A DNA stretch of 64,000 bases from JAKQDH01 sp029558835 (GTDB lineage Bacteria > Planctomycetota > Phycisphaerae > UBA1845), in contig DAOQSN010000033.1 in the NCBI GenBank assembly GCA_035356615.1, forward strand, positions 1-64,000, in the 5' to 3' direction. The notes beneath the pieces are model-generated. The model was not told where the DNA came from. It worked only from the letters and a program-made list of their open reading frames with translations, and made no database searches. The translations under genes and the position numbers were made by a program. Positions 51,212 through 60,684 of this stretch are shown one piece after another (the first letter of the stretch is position 1; each line of letters begins with the position of its first letter).

Positions 51212-53776
51212 ATGATCAAGGTGGTGCGCGCATACATACTAACGATGGCTGGCTCCCTGGCGTTGGCCGTGGCGAGCCCACCGGGGCCCATTGACGGCCA
51301 GAACATCCCTTCGGACTTCGCCGGGGTTACCCCCGTTCTCCAGAACAACCACACGGGCTTTGGGGATTATCAGATCAGCTACGGTGCGACCCTTCCTGGG
51401 TCGGAGACCGACGAGTTGTTCCTGGCCGGGTCGAGCACACACCTGTACGTCGGGATCACCGGCAACCTCGAGACCAGCGGCCACGCGTGGATGATCTGCA
51501 TTGGTGATCCGACGCGTGTGGGGCAGGGGGAGAACCGCACGGAAGGCGTCGGCGGGCCACCGACCACTCTGCAGGACGCCGCGCGGGAGATCGCTATTGA
51601 CGACGGCGGCACGCCCGAGGACCCGAGCGATGACACCTGGTCGTACGGCGCTGGCGGCATGATTTTCCCGTGCGACACGGACTACGTCATCGCGGTCGAC
51701 ACGTACGCGGGCTGGGCCCACTTCAGCCTCTACACTCTGCACGATCCCAACGGCGCGCCGGTTGGAACCGTTGATCCGACGCCTGACAACCCTGCTGATC
51801 CACTGCTCAACGTGTACGCGGAGCGCCTCTACGTCGCCGACACGGAGCTCAACGACGGCGATGCCCTTCTCAACGAGCAGAACTACTCCGGCTTCACCAC
51901 CGGTGGATTCGACAACAGCAATCTGCTCGGCGTCACGGATACCGACGGCTCGACCGCGGCCACCGCGGGCACCGGCCTCGAGTTGGCCGTGCCGCTCGCC
52001 GCGCTGGGCCTGAGCCCCGGCGACACGATTTACATCTACGTGCTGATGCTCAACGGCGCAGGCGGCACCGGCAACGGCACGGTTGTGAATCAGGTGCTGC
52101 CTCCGCTCACCAGCGGGTCTTCCTGTGACCCGCCGGGTGAAGTCGGCAAACGCGTCGACCTCATCGCGGTGATGAACTGCCTGACCGTCAACCTGGCGGC
52201 CCTACCTGCATTCAACGGCCTGGCTGACGGCGTGCTCGTCGATTCCAACTACGGCAACCTGCGCCAGGCATTGCAGACGTGTCCGACACCCTACGGCGAT
52301 CAGGTGTACGACCCGGACCTGCCCGTGCGTACGGGCGGCTCTGAGCTGGACGCCCTTTACGTCACGACCGACGGCAACAGCCTCTACCTGGGCATCACCG
52401 GCAACCTCAAGGAAGCCAACGAGGGGCACCGGTTGAATATTTGGATTGATAGCGTGGCCGGCGGTGAGAACACCGTCAACTGGGACCCGATGTGGGGGAC
52501 ACCGGGCTCCGGGATGGAGGGCGACACCCTCCCGCCACGTGCAGACCAGGTCACCGACGTGTTCTTTGATTATGTCATCTCGCTCAACATCTGGCCGGGG
52601 CCGCCTAACGGGTACGTCTTCGTTGATCTCTGGGACCTGCAGAATGATTCCACCAGCAACCGCGGCAACTGCGTCATGGAGAGCGGCAGCGGAACCCTGG
52701 CCAACGGCAACAATCGGTGGGACATGCAGGTCGCCCTCGACAACCGCAACACCGCGGGCGTCGCCGGCTGCGGTTACTATGAAGAACCCTGCTGGTACGA
52801 TGCGGACACCGCGGTGAAGGCGTTGGCCGGCACCGCCACGAGCGGCACCGAAATCCGCGTGCCCCTGCCCGACATCGGCATCGACCCGTGCGGTGGACCC
52901 GCGACGGTTCATCTTTGGGCCAACATCACGGACAAGAGCGGGTGGCGCTCCAACCAGACTCTGCCGCCACTCCGGGGAACCGATCAGGCCGCGGTGTGGA
53001 ATCCCAGTGATCTCGTCACCGACTGGTTCGTCGATGAGTACGTCCTGCCGGAGACTTACTATCGCGCCGTGGCGTATACAGTGACCTTCACACCGGGGGC
53101 CGTCGAGATTGACTGTAACGAAAACGGCATCGAGGACTACTGTGACATCCTGAGCGGCTTCTCGTACGACCGCAACATCAATGGGGTTCCCGATGAATGC
53201 GAGGTACCTGCCGAGTGTCACATCGTCAGCAGCGATCCAGTGAGCGGCTGGATCGATGCCCGCGTGCCCGTCAGGCCGACGCCGCCCTACGTACCGATGG
53301 GCTGGACGGAGGTGCAGATCACTTTCAACACCGAGTGCGACGCCGGCGCGCTGACAGAGGACAACTTCGAGCTCAGCGAAACCTGCCTGCCCGGCGCCTG
53401 TGACGGCATGCCCCCCGGAGTGCTTTCCGTGAGCAGCAGTGGCAACGTGGCCACGGTCACGCTCACCGATCCGATTGATCCCAAGACCTGGACGACGCTC
53501 AGCCTGCTGGGCGGCGCGCCAACCGACAAGGTCGTACTCGGCTTCCTACCGGCCGACTCGGACGGCAGCCGCACCGCGAACGCCAACGACATTGTGCAGG
53601 TGATCAACCGCATCAACGAAGCATTCGGGGGGGGCACGCCGGCGCCGCATCAGAGCGACATCAATCGGTCCGGTATCATCACCGTGGCCGACCTGGTAAC
53701 GCTGATCAACCTGTTGAACGGGTCGTCGCCGTACCCGGAGGCGTATTTCAACAAACGGCTTCCGTCAATGCCGTAG
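51212..53776 (+). CDS. Large secreted protein with duplicated domain and dockerin-like C-terminus
   Basis: An 854-residue exported protein with signal MIKVVRAYILTMAGSLALAVA. Two homologous beta-rich domains (about 30-310 and 335-640) share the pattern GS-ELDALFLAG/YVTTDG-HLYVGITGNL. Next comes the Planctomycete calcium-binding-like DCNENGIEDYCD and DRNINGVPDECE (about 632-665), an Ig-like segment (about 670-780), and a dockerin-like pair DSDGSRTANANDIVQVINRIN and DINRSGIITVADLVTLINLLN. It is probably anchored or assembled at the cell surface through Ca2+-dependent interactions. AGGAG precedes the ATG (GGGGGAGGAGAGTGAACC). The substrate is unknown. Confidence 0.85.
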   Translation: MIKVVRAYILTMAGSLALAVASPPGPIDGQNIPSDFAGVTPVLQNNHTGFGDYQISYGATLPGSETDELFLAGSSTHLYVGITGNLETSGHAWMICIGDPTRVGQGENRTEGVGGPPTTLQDAAREIAIDDGGTPEDPSDDTWSYGAGGMIFPCDTDYVIAVDTYAGWAHFSLYTLHDPNGAPVGTVDPTPDNPADPLLNVYAERLYVADTELNDGDALLNEQNYSGFTTGGFDNSNLLGVTDTDGSTAATAGTGLELAVPLAALGLSPGDTIYIYVLMLNGAGGTGNGTVVNQVLPPLTSGSSCDPPGEVGKRVDLIAVMNCLTVNLAALPAFNGLADGVLVDSNYGNLRQALQTCPTPYGDQVYDPDLPVRTGGSELDALYVTTDGNSLYLGITGNLKEANEGHRLNIWIDSVAGGENTVNWDPMWGTPGSGMEGDTLPPRADQVTDVFFDYVISLNIWPGPPNGYVFVDLWDLQNDSTSNRGNCVMESGSGTLANGNNRWDMQVALDNRNTAGVAGCGYYEEPCWYDADTAVKALAGTATSGTEIRVPLPDIGIDPCGGPATVHLWANITDKSGWRSNQTLPPLRGTDQAAVWNPSDLVTDWFVDEYVLPETYYRAVAYTVTFTPGAVEIDCNENGIEDYCDILSGFSYDRNINGVPDECEVPAECHIVSSDPVSGWIDARVPVRPTPPYVPMGWTEVQITFNTECDAGALTEDNFELSETCLPGACDGMPPGVLSVSSSGNVATVTLTDPIDPKTWTTLSLLGGAPTDKVVLGFLPADSDGSRTANANDIVQVINRINEAFGGGTPAPHQSDINRSGIITVADLVTLINLLNGSSPYPEAYFNKRLPSMP

Positions 53777-53986
53777 GGAGCGGCGCGGGCAGTACTGCAT
53801 GAGTACCGCGGCGGGTGCGGCGCGCCGCACCCGTCGCTTGGAGGGAGATGCCGACCGGGGCGGGCGGTGTGTACCAGGCCTGTTGACGCTGCCGGTTTCA
53901 CGCAGCACTGGGCCGCCGGCCCCCGGCGGTTTCAGGGCCTGCCGGGTGGCGGGCCGGCGTAACCTTGGGCATGCGCGCCCGGCGAC

Positions 53987-55729
53987 TCAATCGCCGGTCT
54001 TCTCCCGCCGCTGCAAAAGCCGGGCCGCCCCCACCTCCTCGAGGCGCGACAGGTCGGTCCAGAACGTACCCTCGCCCGCGAAGACCAGTTGGATCGACTC
54101 GGGCTGGAAGTGCTCGGCGAACGTGTACAGGTTGAACGCCTGGGCCGTGCCGAACGCGTTGATGAGCAGCTTATAGCCGTCCGCCTCCGCCTGTTTCTTC
54201 ATCTTCTCCACGTCGGTGCGGGCGCCGCCGAGGATTTCGGTCCGCCGGGCGTCCAGTTGGGCGACCTCCTGCTGAATCTCAGCCACTTCGAGGCCCGCCT
54301 GGGCATCGGTCTGGGCGGCGGACTTCTCGCCTTCCGCCAGCGTGCCGGCCACCAGCACCCGGGTCTGGGCGGCCACGGTCTCCTGGGCGATGCCCACCTC
54401 TTTGCGCACCTCTTCCAGGTGCGCCTTGACGGTGGCGGCCTCGCGCTGCTTCTGCTTGGTGAGCTGCTTCTCGATGGCGATGTAGCTCTGCTGGATGGTG
54501 CGCTTCAGGTCTTCCGTGACGTCGCCCGTGTCGGGGCTGCCGGGCGGAGCGTGTACCTCGATCTCCCGGATGAGCGCCAGCAGGACCTCGATGTTCTTGG
54601 CCCGGCAGACGCGCTGCAACTCCGCGGTCAGGGCGCGCTGGAACTCCTCCCGCTTCTCGCCATGGATGAAGTCGCGGGCGGCGTAGGTCGAGCCGATGTT
54701 GCGGCAGATGGAGCGCAACTGCGGCCCCACGACCTTATCGAGCACCCCGTCGATGTTGCCATACGTGTTGATCGTCTGGGCGGCGTGCCGCGGGTCGATC
54801 CCCCAGATGACCGTCACCTCCACCTGAATCGTGAACCCGGTGTCCGAGGGGAACACAATGCGGTAGCTTTCCTTCTCGTTGACCTTGACCTGCGAGTACT
54901 CGTTGAAGCCGATCTCGATCGGCGTGACCTTCTGCAGCTTCGGGTTGATGAAGTACACACCGGGCTGCAGGACGTCCTCGAGCGTGCCGCGCTCACCGGG
55001 CTTGGCCAGCGGGCGGACCATGCTGATCAGTTCCTCGCGCTTCGGCGCGGGCGGCAGCGTCGTCGCCGTCTCGCCGGCCTCAGGCGCGACCACCGGGGGC
55101 GCGGCAGGAACTGTCTCGCCGGCCGCCACGGCCATCTGCGCCGGCTCGGCGCCGAAGAGATTGGTCACCACGCCGACGAACCCGGCCGGGATAACGACCG
55201 CCGGACACAGCTCCACGTCGCAGACGTAAGGGTTGATCTTGTACGTGCCGGGCGTGAGCACCTCGCGGAGCACGCCGCGCACGCCGCTGCCGCGGTCCAC
55301 GACCACCTGCCCCGGCTCGGGATCGCGCCCGATCTTGTAGGTGACCATTCCGGTCTGGGGGAACTCTCCGGAGAACCCGGATTGCCCGGTGCGCACCATC
55401 TCCTGGCGGGCCGCACCGTGCTCGCGTTCCCACTTCCAACCGCCCGGGTTGCCCGCGGGGATGACGGTCAGCGGCTTGAGTTCCCAGTCCCACACGATGG
55501 GGTTGTAGAAGTACCGGCCGGGACCCAGTACCTCCTCCTGGATACCCCGCTGTCCGGGCTCCGTGGCGACCATCTGCTTCTCGCCCAGCGGCTTGCCCAT
55601 CTTGCGTATGAGCACCGCGCACTGATCGTCCGCGACCTCGATCCGGCACGCGAACCACAGGGTGGCCAGCACGATGAGCAACACGATCCATGTCGCATGC
55701 ACGAGAGGCATAATCAGCCAGCGCTTCAT
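53987..55729 (-). CDS. SPFH-domain (prohibitin/stomatin-like) membrane protein, second copy
   Basis: A 580-residue protein with an N-terminal helix (LVHATWIVLLIVLATLWF) and a stretched SPFH region (about 240-400, including VEVTVIWGIDPRHAAQTINTYG and IREIEVHAPP). Before it lie two beta modules of the form GVVTNLFG / PGRYFYNP. A coiled coil at about 425-530 (KQKQREAATVKAHLEEVRKEVG) precedes a C-terminal helix. SPFH proteins oligomerise into membrane microdomain scaffolds. Its ATG overlaps the stop of the other SPFH gene by four bases (55726-55729), so they are translated together and likely form a hetero-oligomer. Confidence 0.85.
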   Translation of the reverse strand: MKRWLIMPLVHATWIVLLIVLATLWFACRIEVADDQCAVLIRKMGKPLGEKQMVATEPGQRGIQEEVLGPGRYFYNPIVWDWELKPLTVIPAGNPGGWKWEREHGAARQEMVRTGQSGFSGEFPQTGMVTYKIGRDPEPGQVVVDRGSGVRGVLREVLTPGTYKINPYVCDVELCPAVVIPAGFVGVVTNLFGAEPAQMAVAAGETVPAAPPVVAPEAGETATTLPPAPKREELISMVRPLAKPGERGTLEDVLQPGVYFINPKLQKVTPIEIGFNEYSQVKVNEKESYRIVFPSDTGFTIQVEVTVIWGIDPRHAAQTINTYGNIDGVLDKVVGPQLRSICRNIGSTYAARDFIHGEKREEFQRALTAELQRVCRAKNIEVLLALIREIEVHAPPGSPDTGDVTEDLKRTIQQSYIAIEKQLTKQKQREAATVKAHLEEVRKEVGIAQETVAAQTRVLVAGTLAEGEKSAAQTDAQAGLEVAEIQQEVAQLDARRTEILGGARTDVEKMKKQAEADGYKLLINAFGTAQAFNLYTFAEHFQPESIQLVFAGEGTFWTDLSRLEEVGAARLLQRREKTGD

Positions 55730-57315
55730 GGGGCACCTCCCTTCCCCGTGGTTGGGGTGAAGTCCTGCAACTGCCGGAAGATTTCCGCAAACGGGCCGTC
55801 CGTGTTGGCCAGGATGGAGCGTACGGCCGGGGCGATCTTCTGGAGGAAATGCATCTGGGCGTACGCCTGGCCGTCGCCGAAGGCCTGGACCGCCTGCTGT
55901 AACGGCTCCGCCTGCGCCTGGTATTCCAGCAGGATGACCTTGGCATCGGCGGCGCCGCGGGCACGGGTGGCGGCCGCCTCCTTCTCCGCGGCCTCCAGGG
56001 TCAGCTTGGCCACCGCCAGCGCCTGGTTGGCTTCCGTGACGGCGACCGACTTGCGTTTCTCCGCTTCCTTGACCAGCGTGACCACCTGTCGCCGCGCGTC
56101 GCCGACGGACTTGTTCTGTTCCTGCATCTCCTGCTGCTCAATCAGGCGGGCCTGGGCGCGGGCTTCCTCCATCTCGTTGGTGAAACGCTCGATTTCCTGG
56201 TCAGCCTGTTCCCGCTGGCTGATCAAGGCGGCGATCTCTGCCGGCGGATGGATGTCGCGCACCAGTGCGGACTTGATGTCGATGCCCTGGTTCCAGCACT
56301 CCCGCTTCAACTGGGCCAGCAGGCTGTCCTGAAACGCGGTGCGCGTCCTGCCGCTGATGAACTCCCGCGCTTGCAGCTTGGAGCCCTCGATTCGCGAGAT
56401 GCTGCGGGCGTTGGGAATGATCACTTTGTGCAGGATATCGTCCTCGTCCCCGTAGGCCACGATCACCTCCGCCACCTGGTCGGGCCGGATCGCCCACTCG
56501 ATCGTTCCTTCGATGGTGATGGTGAAGCTGTCGTTGGACGGGAACTGGATGGCTTCCTCACCCAGCAGATCATACTTGTGGCTGCGCAGGTCGATCGTCT
56601 CGATGCGCTGCAGATAGGGGTTGTAGTACGCCCACCCCGGCGGCAGCGTCTTGCGTTGTACGCCCTTCTCACCCGGCTCGACGGTATACGTGTTCTTGGC
56701 AACTGGGTCAGTTCCGCTCAGCAGGGTGACCACGCCGACGTGTCCTTCCGGAATCTGCACGGCCGGGAACTTCAGGACGTCATACGCCAGCAGGTTGATG
56801 TTGTGGCGCCCGGGCGTCAGGTACTCCGCCACCGGCCCGCGCTCGTCCGGCTCGGTGGCGACGGTCTTGGGGAAGGGCAGCGCCCGCCCGAACTTGCGTA
56901 TCAGGACCCCCATCTCATTCTGGGAGATGATCGTAGCCGGCATCTTCACCTTGGTGTACGAGTACGGGTTGATGAAGTAGCGGCCTTCGGGCAGCACCTC
57001 CAGGTGAATGCCCTTGTAGGCTCCCTTCACCTGCTCCTCGGTCTGCCCGGTACGCTGGACGATGGCCTTCAGCAGTTCGGGATAGAGAACGACCTGATCG
57101 CGCAGCTCCGGGGGCAGGTCCGCCGGCAGTTTTCGCCCGGTCTTCTGGACCAGCACCAGCAGCTCGTTGGCGTTCACCTCGATCCGCACCACGAACCACA
57201 ACAGCATGACCAGCAACACCAGCAGGCCAATGCCGCCGGCCAGCAGCGGGATCACCCACGACGTCCACCGCGTCGGTTGACGCCGGCGGACTGCCACGCC
57301 CACAACTTCCGACAT
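55726..57315 (-). CDS. SPFH-domain (prohibitin/stomatin-like) membrane protein, first copy
   Basis: A 529-residue protein with one N-terminal membrane helix (GGIGLLVLLVMLLWFVV), beta-rich SPFH modules (GVLIRKFGRALPF, GVVTLLSGTDPV) and the SPFH core (about 255-390, ITIEGTIEWAIRPDQVAEVIVAYG), then a long coiled coil (about 370-480, RARAQARLIEQQEMQEQN). It should sit with its partner as in HflK/HflC or flotillin assemblies. GGAG is seven bases before the ATG at 57315. It follows a small zinc-ribbon membrane protein by 100 bases. Confidence 0.85.
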   Translation of the reverse strand: MSEVVGVAVRRRQPTRWTSWVIPLLAGGIGLLVLLVMLLWFVVRIEVNANELLVLVQKTGRKLPADLPPELRDQVVLYPELLKAIVQRTGQTEEQVKGAYKGIHLEVLPEGRYFINPYSYTKVKMPATIISQNEMGVLIRKFGRALPFPKTVATEPDERGPVAEYLTPGRHNINLLAYDVLKFPAVQIPEGHVGVVTLLSGTDPVAKNTYTVEPGEKGVQRKTLPPGWAYYNPYLQRIETIDLRSHKYDLLGEEAIQFPSNDSFTITIEGTIEWAIRPDQVAEVIVAYGDEDDILHKVIIPNARSISRIEGSKLQAREFISGRTRTAFQDSLLAQLKRECWNQGIDIKSALVRDIHPPAEIAALISQREQADQEIERFTNEMEEARAQARLIEQQEMQEQNKSVGDARRQVVTLVKEAEKRKSVAVTEANQALAVAKLTLEAAEKEAAATRARGAADAKVILLEYQAQAEPLQQAVQAFGDGQAYAQMHFLQKIAPAVRSILANTDGPFAEIFRQLQDFTPTTGKGGAP

Positions 57316-57415
57316 GGTTCATCTCCTACTTCATCTGGTCCAGCCAAAAGGCTGTGTTGCAACGGGTCCGCGGCCGCGCTCCCGCGACGACCCCCGCGAC
57401 GGCCGACTGCTCCCC

Positions 57416-57607
57416 TCACGCCAACGGCTGTCCGCACTGGGCGCAGAACCGGGCGTAGGCTGGGTTGTGGTTGCCGCAGCGTCCGCACGGCCGCGACCGC
57501 CGATGCTGCTCCGCCTGCCTGGCGAGCACTTCATGGATGATCAGCACCAGCGTGCCGATCATGCCCGCCGCCAGCACCAGCGTGATTAAGGTAGTGATGG
57601 AGATAAT
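57416..57607 (-). CDS. Small zinc-ribbon membrane protein, probable ATT start
   Basis: A 63-residue protein with one helix (ISITTLITLVLAAGMIGTLVLII) and a C-terminal zinc ribbon CGRC...CAQC. The good Shine-Dalgarno GGGGAGG lies eight bases before ATT at 57607. The next in-frame start upstream is a GTG at 57661 with no ribosome-binding site. ATT start is unusual (known for infC). It heads the SPFH operon and may regulate or join the complex. Confidence 0.55.
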   Translation of the reverse strand: MISITTLITLVLAAGMIGTLVLIIHEVLARQAEQHRRSRPCGRCGNHNPAYARFCAQCGQPLA

Positions 57608-57985
57608 GGCCTGTACCTCCCCGCTTCTGTCCTCCGCCCCACCCGGGGAAGTATACCGCACCGTCGCCGACCCCGCCCTTCCAAAATTCCACCGGGTTTG
57701 GAACGCGCCCGGCTGGGGTGCGGCAAAGGGGCAGCAGACGCCGGCGACAGGCGTGTGAAGACCGGCTAACAACGAGCCGTTCAAAGCCACCCGGTCGCCG
57801 CGAGCGGCAACGACCAACCCGTCACAGGGCCTGCGCGGCCAACACCGGGCCTTGCCAGCACTCACGCCTGAGCACACCATCGGGGAGCCGAACCCTGTAG
57901 GGTGTCACCGTGGCTGTGCCCCTGGTCTCCTCTCCGTGGGTTCCCTGTCGCCGGCCGGCCGGGGGGTGATTACAATGCCCCGCCT

Positions 57986-59515
57986 ATGGTCCATCGCCTG
58001 CACAGCGTCGCGTTCGATGGGATCGAGGCCATCCCGGTGGAGGTCGAGGTCGATGTCTCGCACGCCGGGTACGCAGGGACGGCCGTCGTCGGGCTGCCGG
58101 ACCCGGCCGTCAAGGAGAGCATCGAACGCGTCCGCAGCGCGCTGCAGAACTCCGGTTACCAGTTCCCGCGCTACAAGACCGTCGTGAACCTTGCCCCGGC
58201 CGATCTGCGCAAGGAGGGGCCCATCTTCGATCTACCGATCGCGCTGGGGATTCTCTTTGCCGACGGGGCGGCGGTGCCGGACCGGACCGAGCAGTTCCTC
58301 GTGATCGGCGAACTGGCGCTGGATGGTCGGGTCCGGCCGGTGAAGGGCGTGCTATCCGCGGGGCTGCTCGCCAAGGAGCGGCGGTTCACAGGCATCATCG
58401 TGCCGCGGGAGAATGCCCCGGAGGCGGGCGTCGTCGAGGGGCTCGAGGTCATCCCGGTGACGTGCCTCACGGAGGCGGTGGGGTTCCTCACCGGTCAGTT
58501 GCCGCTGGAGCCGGTGGCCGTCGATGTCAATGAGGTGTTCCAGGCCGCGTCGTGCTACGAGTGCGACTTCGCCGAGGTGCGCGGGCAGGAGGCCGTCAAG
58601 CGGGCGCTTACGATCGCGGCGGCCGGCATGCACAACGTGCTCATGATCGGCCCGCCGGGCTCCGGCAAGACGATGCTCGCCAAGCGGCTGCCGACGATCC
58701 TGCCGCCGCTGACGCTGGAGGAGTCGCTGGAGACGACGCGGATACACTCGGTGGCGGGCGAGCTGAAGGCCGGGGTCGCGCTGCTGGCGACCCGGCCGGT
58801 GCGGAACCCGCATCATTCCGCCAGTACGCCGGCCCTCGTCGGCGGGGGTACGATTCCGCAGGCAGGCGAGGTGTCGCTGGCGCATCACGGGGTGCTGTTT
58901 CTCGATGAGTTCCCGGAGTTTGCGCGGGCGGCGCTGGAGGCGCTGCGGCAGCCGCTGGAGGACGGCGATGTCACCATCGCCCGGGCGCACACGACGGTGC
59001 GTTTCCCGGCCTCGTTCATGCTGGTGGCGGCCATGAACCCGTGTCCCTGCGGCTACTTCACCGATCCGCACAAGCCTTGTAAGTGTACGGTGCCGCAGAT
59101 CGACAAGTACCTCTCGCGCATCAGCGGGCCGCTGATTGACCGCATCGACGTGCACGTCGAGGTTCCCGTGGTGCCGTTTTCCCAGCTCCGCAGCGTGCAG
59201 GACGGCACCTCGTCGGAGACGATGCGGGGCAGCGTGCTTGCCGCCCGGCAACGGCAGCAGGCCCGCTTCGGCGCCGACGGCCGGCTGACCAACGCCCGCA
59301 TGACCGGCAAACAAATCCGCAAGCACTGCCAACTCGATGACGCCGGCGAACTCATCCTGAAGCAGGCCATGACCGAACTGGGCCTCTCCGCCCGCGCCCA
59401 CGACAAGATTCTCCGCGTCAGCCGCACGATCGCCGACCTCGACAACCGCGACGCCATCGCCGCCGAACACGTGGCCGAGGCGATCCAGTACCGGAGGTTG
59501 GATCGGCGGTTGTAG
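57986..59515 (+). CDS. comM: YifB/ComM-type Mg-chelatase-like AAA ATPase
   Basis: A 509-residue ATPase that in ComM drives branch migration during natural transformation. N-terminal Lon-like domain (VVGLPDPAVKESIERVRSAL, LPIALGILFADG), then Walker A GPPGSGKT (about 222-229), HSVAGEL, PHHSASTPALVGGG, LFLDEFPEF (Walker B) and a C-terminal domain. Four cysteines (NPCPCGYFTDPHKPCKC) typical of the family bind zinc. The ATG at 57986 gives the expected start; the longer frame to 57902 has none of the family's features. Monocistronic. Confidence 0.9.
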   Translation: MVHRLHSVAFDGIEAIPVEVEVDVSHAGYAGTAVVGLPDPAVKESIERVRSALQNSGYQFPRYKTVVNLAPADLRKEGPIFDLPIALGILFADGAAVPDRTEQFLVIGELALDGRVRPVKGVLSAGLLAKERRFTGIIVPRENAPEAGVVEGLEVIPVTCLTEAVGFLTGQLPLEPVAVDVNEVFQAASCYECDFAEVRGQEAVKRALTIAAAGMHNVLMIGPPGSGKTMLAKRLPTILPPLTLEESLETTRIHSVAGELKAGVALLATRPVRNPHHSASTPALVGGGTIPQAGEVSLAHHGVLFLDEFPEFARAALEALRQPLEDGDVTIARAHTTVRFPASFMLVAAMNPCPCGYFTDPHKPCKCTVPQIDKYLSRISGPLIDRIDVHVEVPVVPFSQLRSVQDGTSSETMRGSVLAARQRQQARFGADGRLTNARMTGKQIRKHCQLDDAGELILKQAMTELGLSARAHDKILRVSRTIADLDNRDAIAAEHVAEAIQYRRLDRRL

Positions 59516-59798
59516 GGACTGCGCCGCGAGGCTTGCCGACTTGGCCTGGATATGGGTCGCGCTGAGCGGCGACGACCGGTCCCGCCGGCATGTGCGCGGG
59601 CCGACCAAGTAGGCACGAAGGTCCGGGATCGGGAGGGCCCCAGGGCATAGAGACGAAGGTTGGAGGCACATCTTGTCAGCATCAGTTGCCTACTCGCCTC
59701 GTCGGTCCCGGGTGCGGGGCTGGGCCCGGATGGTCCTGCGCGAGCTTGCCGCAGGCAGGCGTGTGCTCACGCGTCAGACACTTTGCGGGGACAAGAAC

Positions 59799-60011
59799 AT
59801 GGAAAACGGACGTTTGTTGGGTATTCCGATCATGGCGATCGGGCTGTACTTCTTCGTCTGCGCCACGTGGAAGCGAGATTTCGTTCTGTATCGGTGGAAA
59901 GTCGCGCGGGCGAAAGCGTGGTACGGAGAGAACTTCACACACATCTTCTATCAAATCTTGGGCATTGCGGGGTTTGTCGCTGGCGTGGCCAAGGTGCTTT
60001 GCCTGTTCTAG
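59799..60011 (+). CDS. Small membrane protein of unknown function
   Basis: A 70-residue protein with two probable membrane helices (RLLGIPIMAIGLYFFVCA and FYQILGIAGFVAGVAKVLCLF) joined by a basic loop (WKRDFVLYRWKVARAKAWYG). ATG at 59799 is preceded by GGGGAC. The frame is open back to 59673 but starts downstream. No family recognised. Confidence 0.55.
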   Translation: MENGRLLGIPIMAIGLYFFVCATWKRDFVLYRWKVARAKAWYGENFTHIFYQILGIAGFVAGVAKVLCLF

Positions 60012-60041
60012 TCACAGTGGCGCTGCGCCAGGTGCTTCAGA

Positions 60042-60166
60042 GCAGATCGGGCGGCGGGTCAGCCCCAAACCGGTAGGGGGCACGCACTACCAGACGTACG
60101 ACTGCCCCTTGTACCGCGCGGCCTGCTCCGAAGGGATTCCGCTATGATGGAGTTTGCGAGAAGCGC
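60042..60166 (+). pseudogene. Decayed MNT/HEPN gene junction
   Basis: About 125 bases that match 60894-61018, the end of the nucleotidyltransferase gene and the start of the HEPN gene, including the ATGA overlap (CTATGATGGAGTTTGCG here). The reading frame is kept (IGRRVSPKPVGGTHYQTYD, then MMEFARSAF) but the 5' part of the first gene and nearly all of the second are missing. It is the remnant of a second copy of the toxin-antitoxin pair. Confidence 0.75.
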
Positions 60167-60206
60167 ATTCCGGCGAGCCCAGCGCACACGCGCCGGTACG
60201 TATGCC

Positions 60207-60530
60207 CCTCGTTCCCGCTCGGGCTCGGATGGCGTGCGACTCTGTGGCCCTGGAAGGGCCGAAGTCGGTAGCCAGGGGTTTGCAACCCCTGGTGGGCGAT
60301 GACCCACCCTATTCATCTCTGTATAAGCCCCGGAGGGGCGGCAGAGCGGCGCACGGCGCTACACTGTGTATTACGCCCCGCCGCCCCTCCGGGGCTTGAT
60401 AGATTCATCATGCGTCGCGCGTTCCCAGGGCTGGCGCCCTGGGCTACCGGCTTGCACCCCCTTCGGGGGTTGATTGTGTGGGTTGCCGTGGGGGACCCCG
60501 GGCTCGCGCCCGTGGCTCCGAACAGGCGCG
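60207..60530 (+). repeat. Family C palindromic mosaic, copy C2
   Basis: A series of palindromic modules: GTTCCCGCTCGGGCTCGG, CCCTGGAAGGGCC, CCAGGGGTTTGCAACCCCTGG, AAGCCCCGGAGGGGCGGC paired with GCCGCCCCTCCGGGGCTT across about 70 bases, CCCAGGGCTGGCGCCCTGGG, CCCCCTTCGGGGGTTG, and CCCCGGGCTCGCGCCCG. The same order occurs in C3 and, inverted and shorter, in C1. It lies between the decayed and intact MNT/HEPN copies. Confidence 0.75.
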
Positions 60531-60684
60531 ACTGGGCACCCGGTATGGAGCGGTCGGGGGAGCGTCGAATCGCGGATGCAGCGTGCGAGGTAGGGTCGCC
60601 GGGAGCGCGGCTTCCCGACGCACCTATTGCGGAAATGTGGGCAGGGTAGTACACTCCAGGCTGCTCCGAATCGGGACCGCAACG

